This document shows positions 12,408 to 24,088 of a stretch of 64,000 nt of DNA, one piece after another (position 1 is the first letter of the stretch; each line of letters opens with the position of its first letter). Made by a program: the position numbers and the translations under genes. This DNA comes from Polytrichum commune (Eukaryota > Streptophyta > Polytrichopsida > Polytrichales > Polytrichaceae). The notes under the pieces are model-generated. The model had not been told where the DNA came from, made no database searches, and was given only the letters and a program-made list of their open reading frames with translations. The stretch spans positions 9,924,501-9,988,500 of the forward strand of contig OX485808.1 of assembly GCA_950295325.1 (NCBI GenBank), read 5' to 3'.

Positions 12408-12655
12408 GATATTTTGTTATACATATTATAGGGGTTGATTATTGTTCAAAAGTATATTTGTATACTTATGTTAATGACTATATATGAATGGATGTTTTTT
12501 TGTGTATACATATTGTCACTTGTATATTTATTGTTGCAATTGTATGTGTATTACTTCATTTCACAAAAAATAACTTGTATATAGGGGGTTTTTAGAGTAT
12601 GCAGTGAACGCACGTGATTCTAGGTTTTAATGAAAGGTGCACCCCCTGAGGTTAA

Positions 12656-13421
12656 CCCATAACCGCTCATCCGAATGTTAATCCTTGGCTACGGCAGTTG
12701 TTAAAGCCCTTATGAGTGTAATCAATCATAAGTTGCCACCACATGAACCTCAACCCCGTTTGCCTACAATAGATAGATCTCATCCATGTTGACATTTACA
12801 AGTACGTTAGTGAGCAATCAAATGGACATGTTCGACTATGGAAGCCTCGACCTTACATGATACTCACATCATCATAAGTCAACTCAACTTGGTGTTCAAC
12901 ACATAATTGATGTTCTTTAGACTTTTAGTTACTGATGATCATCTCAAGTTGATTTAACTAGCATTTAATGTAAGAATCAAGTGGGAAATTAGCTCAAAAT
13001 CATACTTGAGAAGAGAGTTCTTCACGGGTTCATTTCTCTTTAAGTCAAGTGGCAGCCATAAGTTTTGTTGCCAATTCATCTTAAATGACATGCAAGAGAC
13101 TCACTCATTTGGGGCCTTTGAACCCAATTATGAAGTGGACTCAACTAAAAAAAAGTGATCCTCATGCTGGATGCTTTTATGTTGGATAAATGAGAGGCAC
13201 ACTTGTGTACACAATTCAAGTTTGAAGTGTGCACATGCATTTCAATGTGAAGGGCTTCAAAATAATCACACTTCACTCAAACTTTCAAACTTTTTTGCAA
13301 CATTTCAACAAAAAAAAACTTGATATTGGTTGTTTTGTATTGAATATGAAAATAATATGATGCCTCACTATATTGAAAAAGTACATGCAATAAATTGATG
13401 CACTAAAATTATTTAGATCTC
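12656..13421. other. Intergenic DNA
   Basis: AT-rich, with no ORF or repeat that can be supported. Confidence 0.45.
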
Positions 13422-13694
13422 CTACATAATGCACTCAATCATCATCCCAACTCCAAAGGCAAAGCCCTCCGGTTTTTTTATCGATTTCCAAGTGTCAAAA
13501 ATTCTCGCCCAATCCGGATTTTCCATCGGAAGACCACATAATGACACTCGCATCAATGCATCCAATGTCTCAAGTTTCAATTGACTTCTACGATCACTCT
13601 TCACCCAATTACGTTTAGAAAATCGACACTCACATATAGTTATGCTTGCCAAGCCGAAGTTGCAGTTAGTGCCAAGTGAAAGTTGCAGTCTCAA
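13422..13694 (-). pseudogene. hAT transposase C-terminal fragment
   Basis: The minus-strand ORF contains CRFSKRNWVKSDRRS followed by LETLDALMRVSLCGL and a downstream DWARIFDTW. This is the pattern of the C-terminal dimerisation region of hAT transposases: a Cys-x-Arg-x-Phe-S block, then basic residues, then a leucine-rich LDALMR helix. Only about 70 residues of that domain are readable. The N-terminal part merges into a dispersed repeat at 13647, and no catalytic core is attached, so this is a relic. The decayed hAT core at 45.8-47.2 kb lacks this C-terminus and may be of the same family, which is inference only. Confidence 0.65.
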
Positions 13695-13942
13695 AATTGC
13701 AAGAGTTATCGGAATTTAGAAGTTTCTGCTAGAGTGACAAGATTGGTGTCCAACTATGTTTCTATTTGCAAATTGCAGTCACTGTATTTTGTGATAGGCA
13801 CTTTTTGGAGAGGCCTTTCACTGTGAAGGGTGGAAACTTTGCAGAGCACATTTTTGTGAAGTGCCCCCCAAAAAGAAAAAAACTTTTTTGACGACCAAAA
13901 TGGCATTCGACATGTGTTGAAGACTTCAATAGTGAACACCGC
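13647..13942 (+). repeat. Dispersed repeat, copy 1 (second copy at 47.57 kb)
   Basis: Starting at GCCAAGCCGAAGTTG, this stretch matches 47570-47845 in the same orientation, with long shared blocks around GGTGTCCAACTA, GAAGGGTGGAAACTTTGC and GAGCACATTTTTGTGAAG. The copy here has about 24 extra bases near its start. In both places the repeat adjoins hAT-derived sequence. A CT microsatellite follows at 13966-13983. Confidence 0.85.
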
Positions 13943-14439
13943 TCACGTATGCGATAATTCCCCCTCTTTCTCTCTCTCTCTCTGCCTGCGCATGCGTGTC
14001 TGCACCAGAGTAAGAATAACTTTTTTGTACGTTTTCTCCTGGGCCCCATGCCAGTAGTAGGTGTGATGAAGCGTTACCCAGATCCAATGGGCACCAATTT
14101 AGATTTCAATGTGCGGAGACTTCGTTGACCCCCTTTCTCTTTATAAACAACACCCACTGTGCCCATTCCAATATTCCTATCCTGGAATATGCAGAATCTG
14201 GTGTACAAAAGATGCAAATGATCATGTGAATTGTGGGCCCTAGGGTTTCCAAAATTCGCTCACACACAATGAATCCCATAACATGATGGATTTAAGTTAC
14301 CTTCAACTCCCCGAGCACGAAAATGGGGGACTATAAGTTATTAGGCCACGCTTTTGGCCTCTGACAAGTGAATCATGAAACCCCAGCAGTACACTGATTA
14401 TTACCATAAAAGCGTTTTGAGGTCTGAGCTATATTGGTG

Positions 14440-16160
14440 TCAAGGTAGGCGGAGTTCAATGTTGGACCGGTATATCGGGTGAATGAATGCGTGGGTTTCA
14501 ATAATCGACACCGATAATGGCCATCGAACCAGTGATACTATAAGGTAGAAATACCATAACCCGTGAAAATAAGGTGATTTGCATTGAAGATATGGTCTGA
14601 CAATCATGAGATAATTTTCCAAGATAGACGAGAAGGATTCATGAAGAATGCAAGTTGTTTTATATTTGTCTGTCTTGTACAAAAAATGCTGCAAATTTTC
14701 AAAGTGAAAAGTTGTCAAACCCCCTACTCGTTCACTAGATTCTTCCTACACTGAACATGGTAATCCGCATTTCCATACAGAACATTGCCTAAATCGGTTA
14801 TCTCATGAGTACATTAACACTTGACTCCCATTGGCTACACTAAGTGTGCACGCATTGAAGTTGCCGCCGAGCCATGATCCATTTTAGAAATGACACTTCA
14901 CCATTATGATGGCGATCTAGTGCACAGCTAGAGGATGGTTAACCGCTTATGGTATTTCTACCTTAGTCGCATGTTAATATCTGGTGGGTATGTCAAGGCA
15001 TGTCTTTTATGTATCTAAGTTGTTATTTGGGTCAAGACTGTTCTAAATTATATCCTTATTAGGGCGATTTTACTTAGGTGTATGAAGGTTCTTGCATGGT
15101 ATATAGACCCGAATTGGTATCAAAGTTATGTGAAATCCTCATTATAGATATTCAAATGATATCAAGGAAAAGATGATATTGGTCCAACACAAGTGGGGTC
15201 ATGATGAAATGTTTTCAAATCTATGTGTTCAGTTGATTTAGTAATGAAAATGACATCAGAGAGCCCAAATTAGTTTAGCAAAGTTCAGGTGGACTGGATT
15301 GTCCCTCAAATGAATAAACAAAAATGATCTATCGTGGCAATAAGTGAATTCTATGAGTTGTATGGTGTTAGGTGGGGTTGGGGTTATGGGAGGTTGGTCT
15401 TTTGTTGTTGTTCTGGCAATGAAGAAGGCATATGTTTTGGCTTGTAGGATGTTTGGTAGGCCACGGAGTCTTTCTGCAATGCGGAGATCATTCTTTGGGT
15501 TGTATACTCCAGAGCTGTTAGATTACCTAGCCACACTCATTTGGTGGTATGAATGCGCTATCTGTGTAGATACATTGTTGGGAGTTATATATTGGGGGGT
15601 TTATGTGGTAAAGTGTGCCTAATAGGGGGGTTGGGTGGCTTTCGGAGTTGTTCGCCACATTTTTGTGAATTTGACTTTGTACTCTATGGGTGTGCTTTTG
15701 ATAAGGTTGGTTTTTGCTTGTGCGTTATAGAGCTTTGATATGTTGTGTGTGATATAACTTTTGATTTTATCCCTCTTACATTGGCGTCATTATAACCAAT
15801 GTTGGATCGATGTCGTTTCTATTCGACGCCATTCAATATCTACAATGAGGATGTCACATTTTTTGATGTCAGTAGGGTATGAGTATTTGACAACATTTTT
15901 GTTTTTAATACCAATCGGGTATATGTATCATGCAAGAACCTTCATGCCTAGGTAAATCATACTAGTATTAATATGGCTTAAAATGGTGTTGACCAAAATA
16001 ATAACTCGTGTATACAAAGATTCTCTCACCTTGACATAGCCACCAAATATCAATATTTGACTAGTATTAAATTCTTGATACCTTTATTAACGTTGATTAT
16101 TAATACCATGCATTCACCTATATACCGGTCCAACATTGGTTATAACTCTCCAACCTATGA
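14440..16160. mobile_element. Long-TIR element, Mutator-like in structure
   Basis: The left arm begins with CAATGTTGGACCGGTATA (about 14458) and continues, after a nested insertion, through TAATATCTGGTGGGTATG to a block ending near 15124 (GAAGGTTCTTGCATG). The right arm (about 15903-16148) holds the same blocks in inverted order. Without the nested element each arm is roughly 200-250 bp. Long TIRs are typical of Mutator-like elements. The roughly 780-bp interior has an ORF at 15344-15622 with no recognisable transposase and another copy of the terminal motif near 15791. A clean TSD was not found. Confidence 0.65.
14541..14965. mobile_element. 421-bp TA-flanked MITE, copy 1
   Basis: The element spans 14543-14963 and has inverted ends AGGTAGAAATACCATAA, with TA on both sides (14541-14542, 14964-14965). 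It is an inverted-orientation relative of 57710-58132 along its whole length. TA target duplication suggests Tc1/mariner-type mobilisation, although the terminus is not the canonical Stowaway one. It is inserted in the left arm of the surrounding long-TIR element; the right arm still shows the uninterrupted site. Confidence 0.85.
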
Positions 16161-17385
16161 TTATGCACTTTTGCCCTTAGTGATCTACCATATTTACTTC
16201 TAGCTTCTTAACTTAATCTATAATGACCAAGATTACCACACTATAATATAGAGGGTGGAACCCTAGCCAATAGTGATATTGAGGCGTTTACCAACTTAGT
16301 CCTCTCAACCCTAAAACTAATCCGGTAGATACTTTTGGTTATTGTAAAAAATGAAGGTAAGATATACATAAGTCTCGTTTCTCCAAGACTTCTTGGAACT
16401 AAATGCTTAGACAATGACAAGCCATACTACATGCACAAACAAGTTAGGAATTCCTTCCAACCCAAGTACTAATGTTCCAAGGACCAACACTATTACATTC
16501 ATTAGCAAAGTCGTACATTGCAAAACTTCACTGCTCCCTTGTACATCTCACTTGCTTTTACACTTTCTAGGTAGGCACTAGAATTAGTGGCCTAAGACAC
16601 CCTTAGTTCACTATCCTAACGACCACTGTTTATGCGGTCATCCTAAGGATTACAAGCACCATTCTTATATTTAACCTTCATAAATCTTCTCCTTGACCGG
16701 TAGTTGTGGTTACCACCTCAAAAACAACCTAATTCTACCATTGGCAAATTACTTGGTACATCACAAACTCCTTGCCGTAGGAGCCCATACGGTATCGTAG
16801 ACATGCTACTAACCGTGCAGCACCACTTACCGTGCATGTCACGATACTCCACCATGCCACTTACCGTGTACTTTTAATCTCGGCCGTCAAATTATATCAC
16901 ATGCAATCTCAACCGTCCGATTTCTCTCAAACTCAATCATGACCGCACCAATGACCTAAAACATCACTGTCAACTCACACTCATCATGGAGTTTCCTTCA
17001 GTCAAATCACATAGCAAGGTGTAGATGTAGCAATTTGATGAAGATGAAAAGAGCAGACCTTGCCAGGGCCAAAAAAGAAGCAAAAATTCAACAACAACCT
17101 GAGAAGAAAATGGCTACACAAGTCAAAAGGACAATATCAAAACCTCATCAATTTCCTATGCCTACAAAGAAGAGGGCAACATTTGTAGCTCCTTTAGTGA
17201 AACCTAACATGCACGGTTAGTGAATGGCACATTGATCACACATTGATGCATATAGTTGTGAACTTGATTGTAGAAAGGTTACAACTTTTCAAATACAATT
17301 GTCATTTCATTTTACCACAATACTCTCATCTGATTTACTAATTATAAATTTTTAAAAAAAATTAAAAAAGGTTTAACCCACCTTG
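16161..17385. other. Intergenic DNA
   Basis: A plus-strand ORF at 17035-17220 encodes a short lysine-rich peptide with no known domain. A small cluster of CCGTGCA-type repeats lies at 16810-16875. Nothing else is supported. Confidence 0.4.
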
Positions 17386-18150
17386 TGGAAAACCATTTGA
17401 AACCCAAATATGCACGGTTAGTAGCATGTCTACGATAGTATTTGACAACATCATTTACAAAGCATTTGAGAAAAGAAAAAAAGGCATTTTGATCTATCTT
17501 CAAGGTTAGCCGAATGTTGATATTTGTATCCTTGGCACCGACATAACATTATTTAGATCCACAACAATGTTTTGTGGGGCTGACAGTATTCCACGGAATA
17601 TCCCTAAATATTTTCACGTTTCGTCGAAATGTGGGAATATTCAAGAATATTATGTGGAATACTGTCAGCCCCACAAAACACTAGTATGGATCTAAATAAT
17701 GTTGTGGAGCACACAATTTGTTTTTAAAAGATTTGTCAAGGTCACTTTGAAAACCACTTATAACCATTTGAGGAAATTAAAAAAAATTGAGAGAGAAACT
17801 TAAAGGTCCACAAATGTTGATATTAGTCATCTCGGCACCCAGATGGCCATTTTCCCAAATTGGTGTAAAAGCCCTTGGTAGCACTTTGAGGGCCATTTAT
17901 AAACCAGTTGAGAAAAATACACCAAATTGTGAGAGAAAACTAGAGGTACCCCAATTGTCAACATTAGTCATCTCGGCACCGAGATGACGACACATTTCAA
18001 ATATTTGGAGACTTAAGTCACTTTGAAAGCTCTAGGAAGCATTGCGAGGCCCATTTGGAAACCATTTGAGAAAAGTAAATGCAATTGTGACAAAAATGTA
18101 AAGGTATTCCACATGTTGATGTTAGTTATCAAGGGTGCGAGGGCGACTGA
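17386..18150. repeat. Tandem array, about four units of 135-160 bp
   Basis: The landmark CATTTGAGAAAA/CAGTTGAGAAAA followed by TGTTGATATTAGTCAT and CGGCACCGA recurs at about 17464, 17764, 17902 and 18061. The spacing is 300, 138 and 159 bp. The 300-bp gap holds the foldback element at 17541-17704; removing it gives about 135 bp, matching the other units. Confidence 0.8.
17541..17704. mobile_element. Foldback element inserted in the tandem array
   Basis: Arms of about 50 bp (17547-17594 and 17654-17702) are nearly perfect inverted repeats, sharing TTTTGTGGGGCTGACAGT and ATTATTTAGATCCA, with about five mismatches clustered in one patch. The loop of about 60 bp is itself partly self-complementary (GGAATAT and related runs). 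The RNA would fold into one long hairpin. It may be a small MITE or foldback element, or a potential small-RNA precursor. Confidence 0.8.
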
Positions 18151-18914
18151 AGGGATTGTGAAAGAGGCATTGCTAGTAGAACTTGATGGAAATCTTTGTG
18201 GTATTTTGCAGGAAAGGTTTGCTGAGAGAGGACTTGATGCTTCTTTCATGGATTCTTTGTGGGAGGTTACTCGTTTGTAACATATGCTAGCAATGTAGTT
18301 GCCGTGAATATAAGTTCGATGTAGCGTGTGCACCATTGCGTTGGATTTCGTTCTCTGACTTCTGTTGTTGGATGTGTGCCCACTACATGCATTTCGATGC
18401 CGCTCCGGGAGTGTTAGGTTTAGGGTTTCCAATGCAGTGCTTGTGGTTCTACATGGGGAGGCGGCGATGGGGGCGTGTGTGTGTTGACTGTGGTATTCCT
18501 GCAAGGGTTTGTTGTCGCTTGTTGCAGTGGAGTGATTGATGCAGTGTGTTCCTTTGCTCCTGTAGCTTTTGTGATTGCTAAGTTGTTGGGCAGATGTATT
18601 TCGGTGTCATGTTGCGGCTTCTTTGATGGTGAATTTGTCATCCTTCGGTGCGTTTAGGGCGCGACATTGTGTAGCGAGATCACTTTGTTGTGTGTCGTTT
18701 GAATGTTATGTCTGATTTTTTGTTTCTGCTACATGCATGTTGTCTTGTTGGTGCGATCTGCTCGTCGTGTTGGGAGCAATTTCCATGCTCCGGCCGAGCT
18801 CCTGGGACGGAGCCTCGATTGTTGGAACTTGGTTTCCTGGCCCTCAACCTACAGGAGACCATTTTTGTTCTAGAGCCCTGAGTCATTACTAGTGTTGCAT
18901 TTTTTAATTCTAGA
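18151..18914. other. More GC-rich stretch with overlapping ORFs, unassigned
   Basis: ORFs on both strands overlap here (e.g. 18013-18504 minus, 18023-18280 plus). The first 130 bp on the plus strand read smoothly into a TAA at 18278 (ERFAERGLDASFMDSLWEV) and could be a gene fragment, but I recognise no family. Base composition differs from the AT-rich surroundings. Confidence 0.3.
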
Positions 18915-19410
18915 GGTCGGAGGCAGTGTGTATGTTTGACAAAGTTTTTGCAAGTTTTTCACTTTTGACACGCAAAAAACTCGCACAATTTTTTTTTTAA
19001 ATGCACGTCAATTGACACGCCAGAAATTGAAATGACATGTATTACTAGGCAACTTAAGTACTATGAATTGCAGCTCAAGTATCTGGAAAGCATAACCCAC
19101 AACAGTAGAAGAGCTTCCTACACTCACTTACATACTTAAGTTTAGCCTTGTTCTTGTAATTTCCTTTATAACATGGAACATGCAAGACCAAAGGATACCT
19201 GCGCTCGATTGATAGTTTTTTTCTCTTTCAAATCAAGATTGTATTTTAATTATTCAAAATATTATTTTTTCTAAAATATTGTGTAACCCAGAATTGAGAA
19301 TGTATATGTCAATTGACATTCATTTTTGTTTTTGAAAACGTCACATGCCACTTTGGATTTGAAGTTGAATGTTAAGTGAAATTTGTCAAACATACACATT
19401 GGTCAGAGGC
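18915..19410. mobile_element. Mutator-like MITE with 10-bp TSD
   Basis: The ends of 18925-19400 are inverted copies of TGTGTATGTTTGACAAA. The flanks GGTCGGAGGC (18915-18924) and GGTCAGAGGC (19401-19410) are a 10-bp direct repeat with one mismatch, in the 9-11 bp range of Mutator-like elements. The 476-bp interior is non-coding and contains the palindrome TGTCAATTGACA near the right end and a related one at the left. Confidence 0.75.
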
Positions 19411-21489
19411 GGCATTCTCAAATAAATTTTAGAATAGTTCAAAACATTTTCAATGTTTTTTATTGAAAATCATTGAAGACACCAATATGTGAGGTCCTTT
19501 ATGGCAAATCGTTGTCGAAAACATCCCCCTCTTCCACGATTAGTTATTCGACCTCTTCTCCGCCCTAGTATCAATGCAAGACTCCGCTTGAATCGTCCCC
19601 AATGCATCTTGTTCAATGTCGTCATTGTCATCAACGTCCCCGTCATCATTCTCCATCTCTTGGCGCACCTGCTCGGAGTTTGAATGTACTAATGCCATAT
19701 GGTAGTATGAGACGATTAACGAAGTTGCGCGTGTCTATATTTGTCCTACTCGCCTGGACTGACTGTAGTAGTGAATCTATAATTAAAAAAACATTAAAAA
19801 TGCCTCAAAATTTTCTGAGTATTTTTAAAATGCATTTTTTTAGTAAATAAAAAATAGATGCACCACTTGTCATTACATGTGATGAGTTTTACCCAGAGGC
19901 CTTGAAGTTTGAGCCGCTCCTTGCCACCCAAAGTCTGATGCAATTCATACTTTCATCTTCATTCAGCTATGTTTTTGAATGGGATCACCAAATTTCTTGG
20001 ATCTACAGAGTTCTCTCGACCTAGAGCAATGTCAAACATGAAATCGTTTGCAGAACTTAATCTTGTTCAGAACACGATTTCTTTGAAGAGTCGGAATCAA
20101 ATTTTCTTCTTGAAAAAGGAATGTGGAATCATTGCAAGTTATCCAAGAGACATTTGACATGCAATTTGTACCTCTTCAAATGCCCAGACACTTGTGTAAA
20201 AGCACTACAAGCACTTGATGACCTCGAATCTTTAAGAGCGTAACTTTTCAAAGATGAAGTCAACATTACAAACCCATAACAAACTTTTCATATATGACCA
20301 AAAATTACTTGCAGATTTGAGGTTTTTGAAACAGCAAGGTCTTTGAAGTTTGAACATTGTTTTGGTTCACTGCAGATGGCCACGCTTGCAGTTACAAGAG
20401 AAAGCTCCTTATATACTACTTCAATTCGTCAACCTCCAATTTAGTGCTTGTTGAGTGATTGTTTGTATTATATCTCGTAACATGGAACCTGTTGCAATGC
20501 AACGACTTAGTAATTTCAATAATGTGGACGTTTGTAGTTTGAACTACGATTCATTCAAATTTTATAGCATCTTTCTTACATGTCATTGTGTTAGGTCTTA
20601 TTCACATGGCTCATTTTTTTAGAATAATTAAACAATGTCACATGCAATTAATTGTGTTACCTACAAAATAGTAGAAATCGAGGAAACTAGCTAAGGTGAG
20701 TCAATAGAACTTTTGTCTGCAAAGGTTGGGAGCCACAAAGAATTGGTTGTAAATGTGTAAAACTCACTTGTAGGATGAAATTGTGTCATCCAAATTGCAA
20801 TTGTTCATGACCAACGTAAGATGAAAATGTGTGTTTTGTTTCTAAAAAATTGGCTAGAAATGGAAATGTGGATGAAAACATGACATTTGCCGCATGAAAT
20901 TGTGTATTTGATAGACTAGCAACACACTTATTGCACATACATACAAACATTACCGGTGGTGACAACAACAACAACAACAACAAATCACCCTAAATTATGC
21001 ACTGAACAGAGCTAGTTTCTTATTTTAAATGTTGAAAGCTACATATTCATGGTCTAAGACATTGCAAATTGTTAACAGAATGTGAGGGGGTTGGAAGTTC
21101 ATGTTGCATTTCTTGATGTTTTGCCATGAGAAAGCAGAAGCGGGAGGGCGGCCACAGAAGATGGATAAAAAAATGTCATCATGAAAACATGACATTCCTC
21201 TTAGATGAAATGTGACCATTTTGTGTGAAAATATGTAATAGACAATGAAAATTTGTAGGGGAAAATAAATGTCACATTTTCATCCAACCTGTTTTGCCGA
21301 AATTGTAGCTAGAAGCACACATACATACACGATGAAACTCCTTGCTCTTAAATATAACAAATCCTAACCCTTCTTGCTTGGACTCTTTTGGCATGATTTG
21401 ATAGCATTGAAATCACAATTGCTTATGTTGCGTGTCCACATGTTAAGAAACAAACCCGCATATCTAAAAACTATGAGGTCACAACAACT
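19411..21489. other. Intergenic DNA
   Basis: No gene supported. A short ACA repeat lies at about 20966-20984. The remaining ORFs are short and unrelated to known domains. Confidence 0.45.
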
Positions 21490-21901
21490 TACTCCCTCCG
21501 TTTCAAAATAAAAGTTTCGTTTGGACATAAACTACGTTACGAAAGAAAAGTTACATTTGGTGAAATTTCTCTCAAACTTCACCAAACGAACTGGAATGTT
21601 GCCAAAAACAATGTAAATGTTGTTGTTGGTGAACTGCCAAGTCAAATAACTGTTTACACTTGTTTAACAATTGATATTTGGACTCGATGGCGTCGACGCA
21701 CATCAACACGGTTTTAGGTGTGAGATCAATCAGTGCCAATCATCAATGGCGATGAACGGGCGTTACTATGGACACCCCTAACTCGCCGGAAAGCGCTTAG
21801 TGAGAGCTATGCAATGCACGCCGTTTCGTGCTCAAGGTGCGAATGACCTTAAGCCCACGGATTTTCTAAAATTTAACTTTTGATCTGAAACGAGGGGAGT
21901 A
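21490..21901. mobile_element. Stowaway MITE with TA duplication
   Basis: The left terminus CTCCCTCCGTTTCAAAATA is the canonical Stowaway end. The right terminus (ending at 21899) is its imperfect inverse, CTGAAACGAGGGGAG. TA flanks both sides (21490-21491, 21900-21901). The 408-bp interior has no transposase; such elements are mobilised by mariner-like transposases elsewhere. Confidence 0.92.
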
Positions 21902-22433
21902 TGTATATATCAACAACAAGGAATTAAAGTAGACTACAAAACAATAATTTTTGTATTTATGTTTTGTTTGCCACAATCAATCCATTTGTAAAGGTAAAAA
22001 CATAACCCAAATGCCACCTTTGAGAGCCTAGGGAGGCTTGCCTAGCAAGCAAAGTTCACATTGAAACAACACACACGCATGTGTAGCATCATGCTGAGCT
22101 GGGCTCACTAATAAATGCACTTAATCATTCGCAACTCGGTGTGTCTATAATTAGAAATGAATTATACATCACGATAGAAAAATTCAGTAGCGTGACAGTC
22201 TATCAACGCATGTTTTTCTTACATAAAATGCTCTGTGGATTCATTTTTGCATTGTTGACTTTGACCCCAACGTCACTCTAATTTGCGGTATTATACCTAC
22301 TACCCAATATCTATGATCGGCATTGCTTGTGTTGACTTATGAGAGATTGACACCGAAACTATGCAAAAAATATGGGTCAAGGCTAGAAGTTCACCTCTTT
22401 CTTTGAGCTGGGCACCCTACCACTACACTACAC
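21902..22433. other. Intergenic DNA
   Basis: Nothing identified apart from a short CACTA pentamer run at 22421-22440, directly left of the next MITE. Confidence 0.5.
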
Positions 22434-22646
22434 TACACTATTTTGTCTAATTAGTGTGGGTTACCATTCGGAGTTACGTGTTGCTATAACTTATTTACTG
22501 ACATCAACGTTATTTTACCAACTAAGTAATATTATATTTTGGGGTGTGCATACTAACTACTTTTGTTATTTGGATTTAAAGATGATGTTGCTAGAAAAAT
22601 GGCATAGCCGTGCATAACTTCAAATGGTAACCCACATTAATAACAG
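22434..22646. mobile_element. Foldback-type MITE, subfamily A
   Basis: The ends are inverted copies of TTAGTGTGGGTTACCATTCG (right copy diverged), followed by GGAGTTACGTGTTGCTAT. The interior includes GGTGTGCATACTAACTAC, shared with the element at 29091. No ORF. Confidence 0.8.
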
Positions 22647-23050
22647 TGTACTACCTGAGGTGAAAACGCAAACTACTCTATGATAGCATGTGTGTTTTGT
22701 TTCTGGGACAATTTGACTCCGGAAATAGTATCAAAGGACCTGAATTAGTCTAGAAGGATTTGACATTCGAGATGATTTTATCACAAACTTGGAATGACCA
22801 TGTGTCCAATCACCTTGAAGTTACTAATTTGTTGCATTGGCCTTCATTGGGTTTGGTGTGATTCATTTTCCTCCGGAAGAGGTGAAACCCAATGATTCTT
22901 ACCGTTTCCTTTGCATTTTCAAGTACTTCATATGTGTGAACCCGAGGCACTTAGAATACCCACTACCATCTCTAGTACCACACTTTGTGAAACCTTCCAT
23001 GAGAACAAAAATCGTGATGCTCTAATACAATGTCTAGCCTCAAGGCTACA

Positions 23051-23265
23051 CTTGTTAGCCCAATTCGTGCGTGTTATTATTCGGAGTTATGCAATGATAA
23101 TACTATTTAATGAGAAAGTAACATTTTACCAAACAATGTCATTTACATTTTACAATGTTCAAACAACCTATTGAACTTTCGATAGTGGAAAAATAAACTT
23201 CTAAGTAAGACGCTATTCCACTGCATAACTCTGAATAGTATCAGGCACTAATTGGGATAACAAGT
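23051..23265. mobile_element. Foldback-type MITE, subfamily B
   Basis: Inverted ends CTTGTTATCCCAATTAGTGC lead into the shared core ACTATTCGGAGTTATGCA. The interior carries TTTTACCAAACAATGTCATT and AACAACCTATTGAAC, recurring in the other B copies. Confidence 0.8.
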
Positions 23266-23873
23266 ATAGGAAGACAAAATCTCCATCGGGTGATAGCACA
23301 CATGACAACGTCTCCTCAAAGATTCCATTCATCATATTGTGGGTGGATTTTCAATGGTTCAATATAAATGCACTCTACCTCGACACCCGCTATTGTGGAA
23401 AGTTGTTTTATTCATAGAAGTGCTTCCCACAACTTCCTTTTAAGAGTTGAATCATTCCAAAACACTTGGACCCCACACAAGTCATCTAAAGGATTGAATA
23501 ATGTCATATGCATGTCACCAATGTGAGTATTCATATATATTAGAGGGAGAGAGAGAGCCCATAAGCAAATGTATCTAAATTGAACATAACAATGACTTGG
23601 ATATCTACATTTGAAAGGTTTGTGGTTAAATATGGATTTAAAAATGGGCAGCAAAAAGACACATGATTGTTACAAAGATTGGCCTACATGCTCAAAACAT
23701 GCTAACCATCGTTACATGTTCAATAGTCAACACGATTGGGGATCCTATATGACCACTTAATGAACATGAGAATCTTCACTTTGATAATATTAAAGACAAT
23801 CATACGAGCTCCAAAATAATGAGGCAAATGGCTATGAACATGATTCAATGGATTTGCTCACCATGTTGCACTA

Positions 23874-24088
23874 CATTGTTTATGGTATTTAGTGTCACTT
23901 ACTATTTGGAAGTACACGACGCAATAATTTTTTACTCATGAGTTCAACTTTGACTAGCAAAAGTTGAATTAGTCGTTTGGGCATTATAAAACATAAATGA
24001 CTTTTCTTGGTAAAATATAAATTATCAATAAATTATTTTAGCACTGTGCAACTCCAAATAGTAACTGACACTAAATACCATAAACAAT
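23874..24088. mobile_element. Foldback-type MITE, subfamily C
   Basis: The ends are inverted copies of CATTGTTTATGGTATTTAG, then TGTCACTTACTATTTGGAGT. The reverse-complemented interior (TACCAAGAAAAGTCATTTAT) matches the B interior although the outer ends differ from B. Confidence 0.82.

Larger units (their letters stand above)
11855..12655. mobile_element. Inverted-repeat-bracketed unit carrying the AT-hook ORF
   Basis: The left end (about 11861) reads GGTTAACC, then TC, then GGGGGTGCA. The right end (about 12634-12655) carries the inverse: GGTGCACCCCC, then TGA, then GGTTAACC. The arms match over roughly 22 bp with a 2-bp length difference. A small ORF sits between them. No clear target duplication was found, so the superfamily is unassigned. 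A related terminus, GGTGCACCCCCTAGG, occurs alone near 55360. Confidence 0.45.

Noticed and set aside
15344-15622. Transposase candidate inside the long-TIR element
   Set aside because: No DDE or zinc-finger motif; composition looks random.
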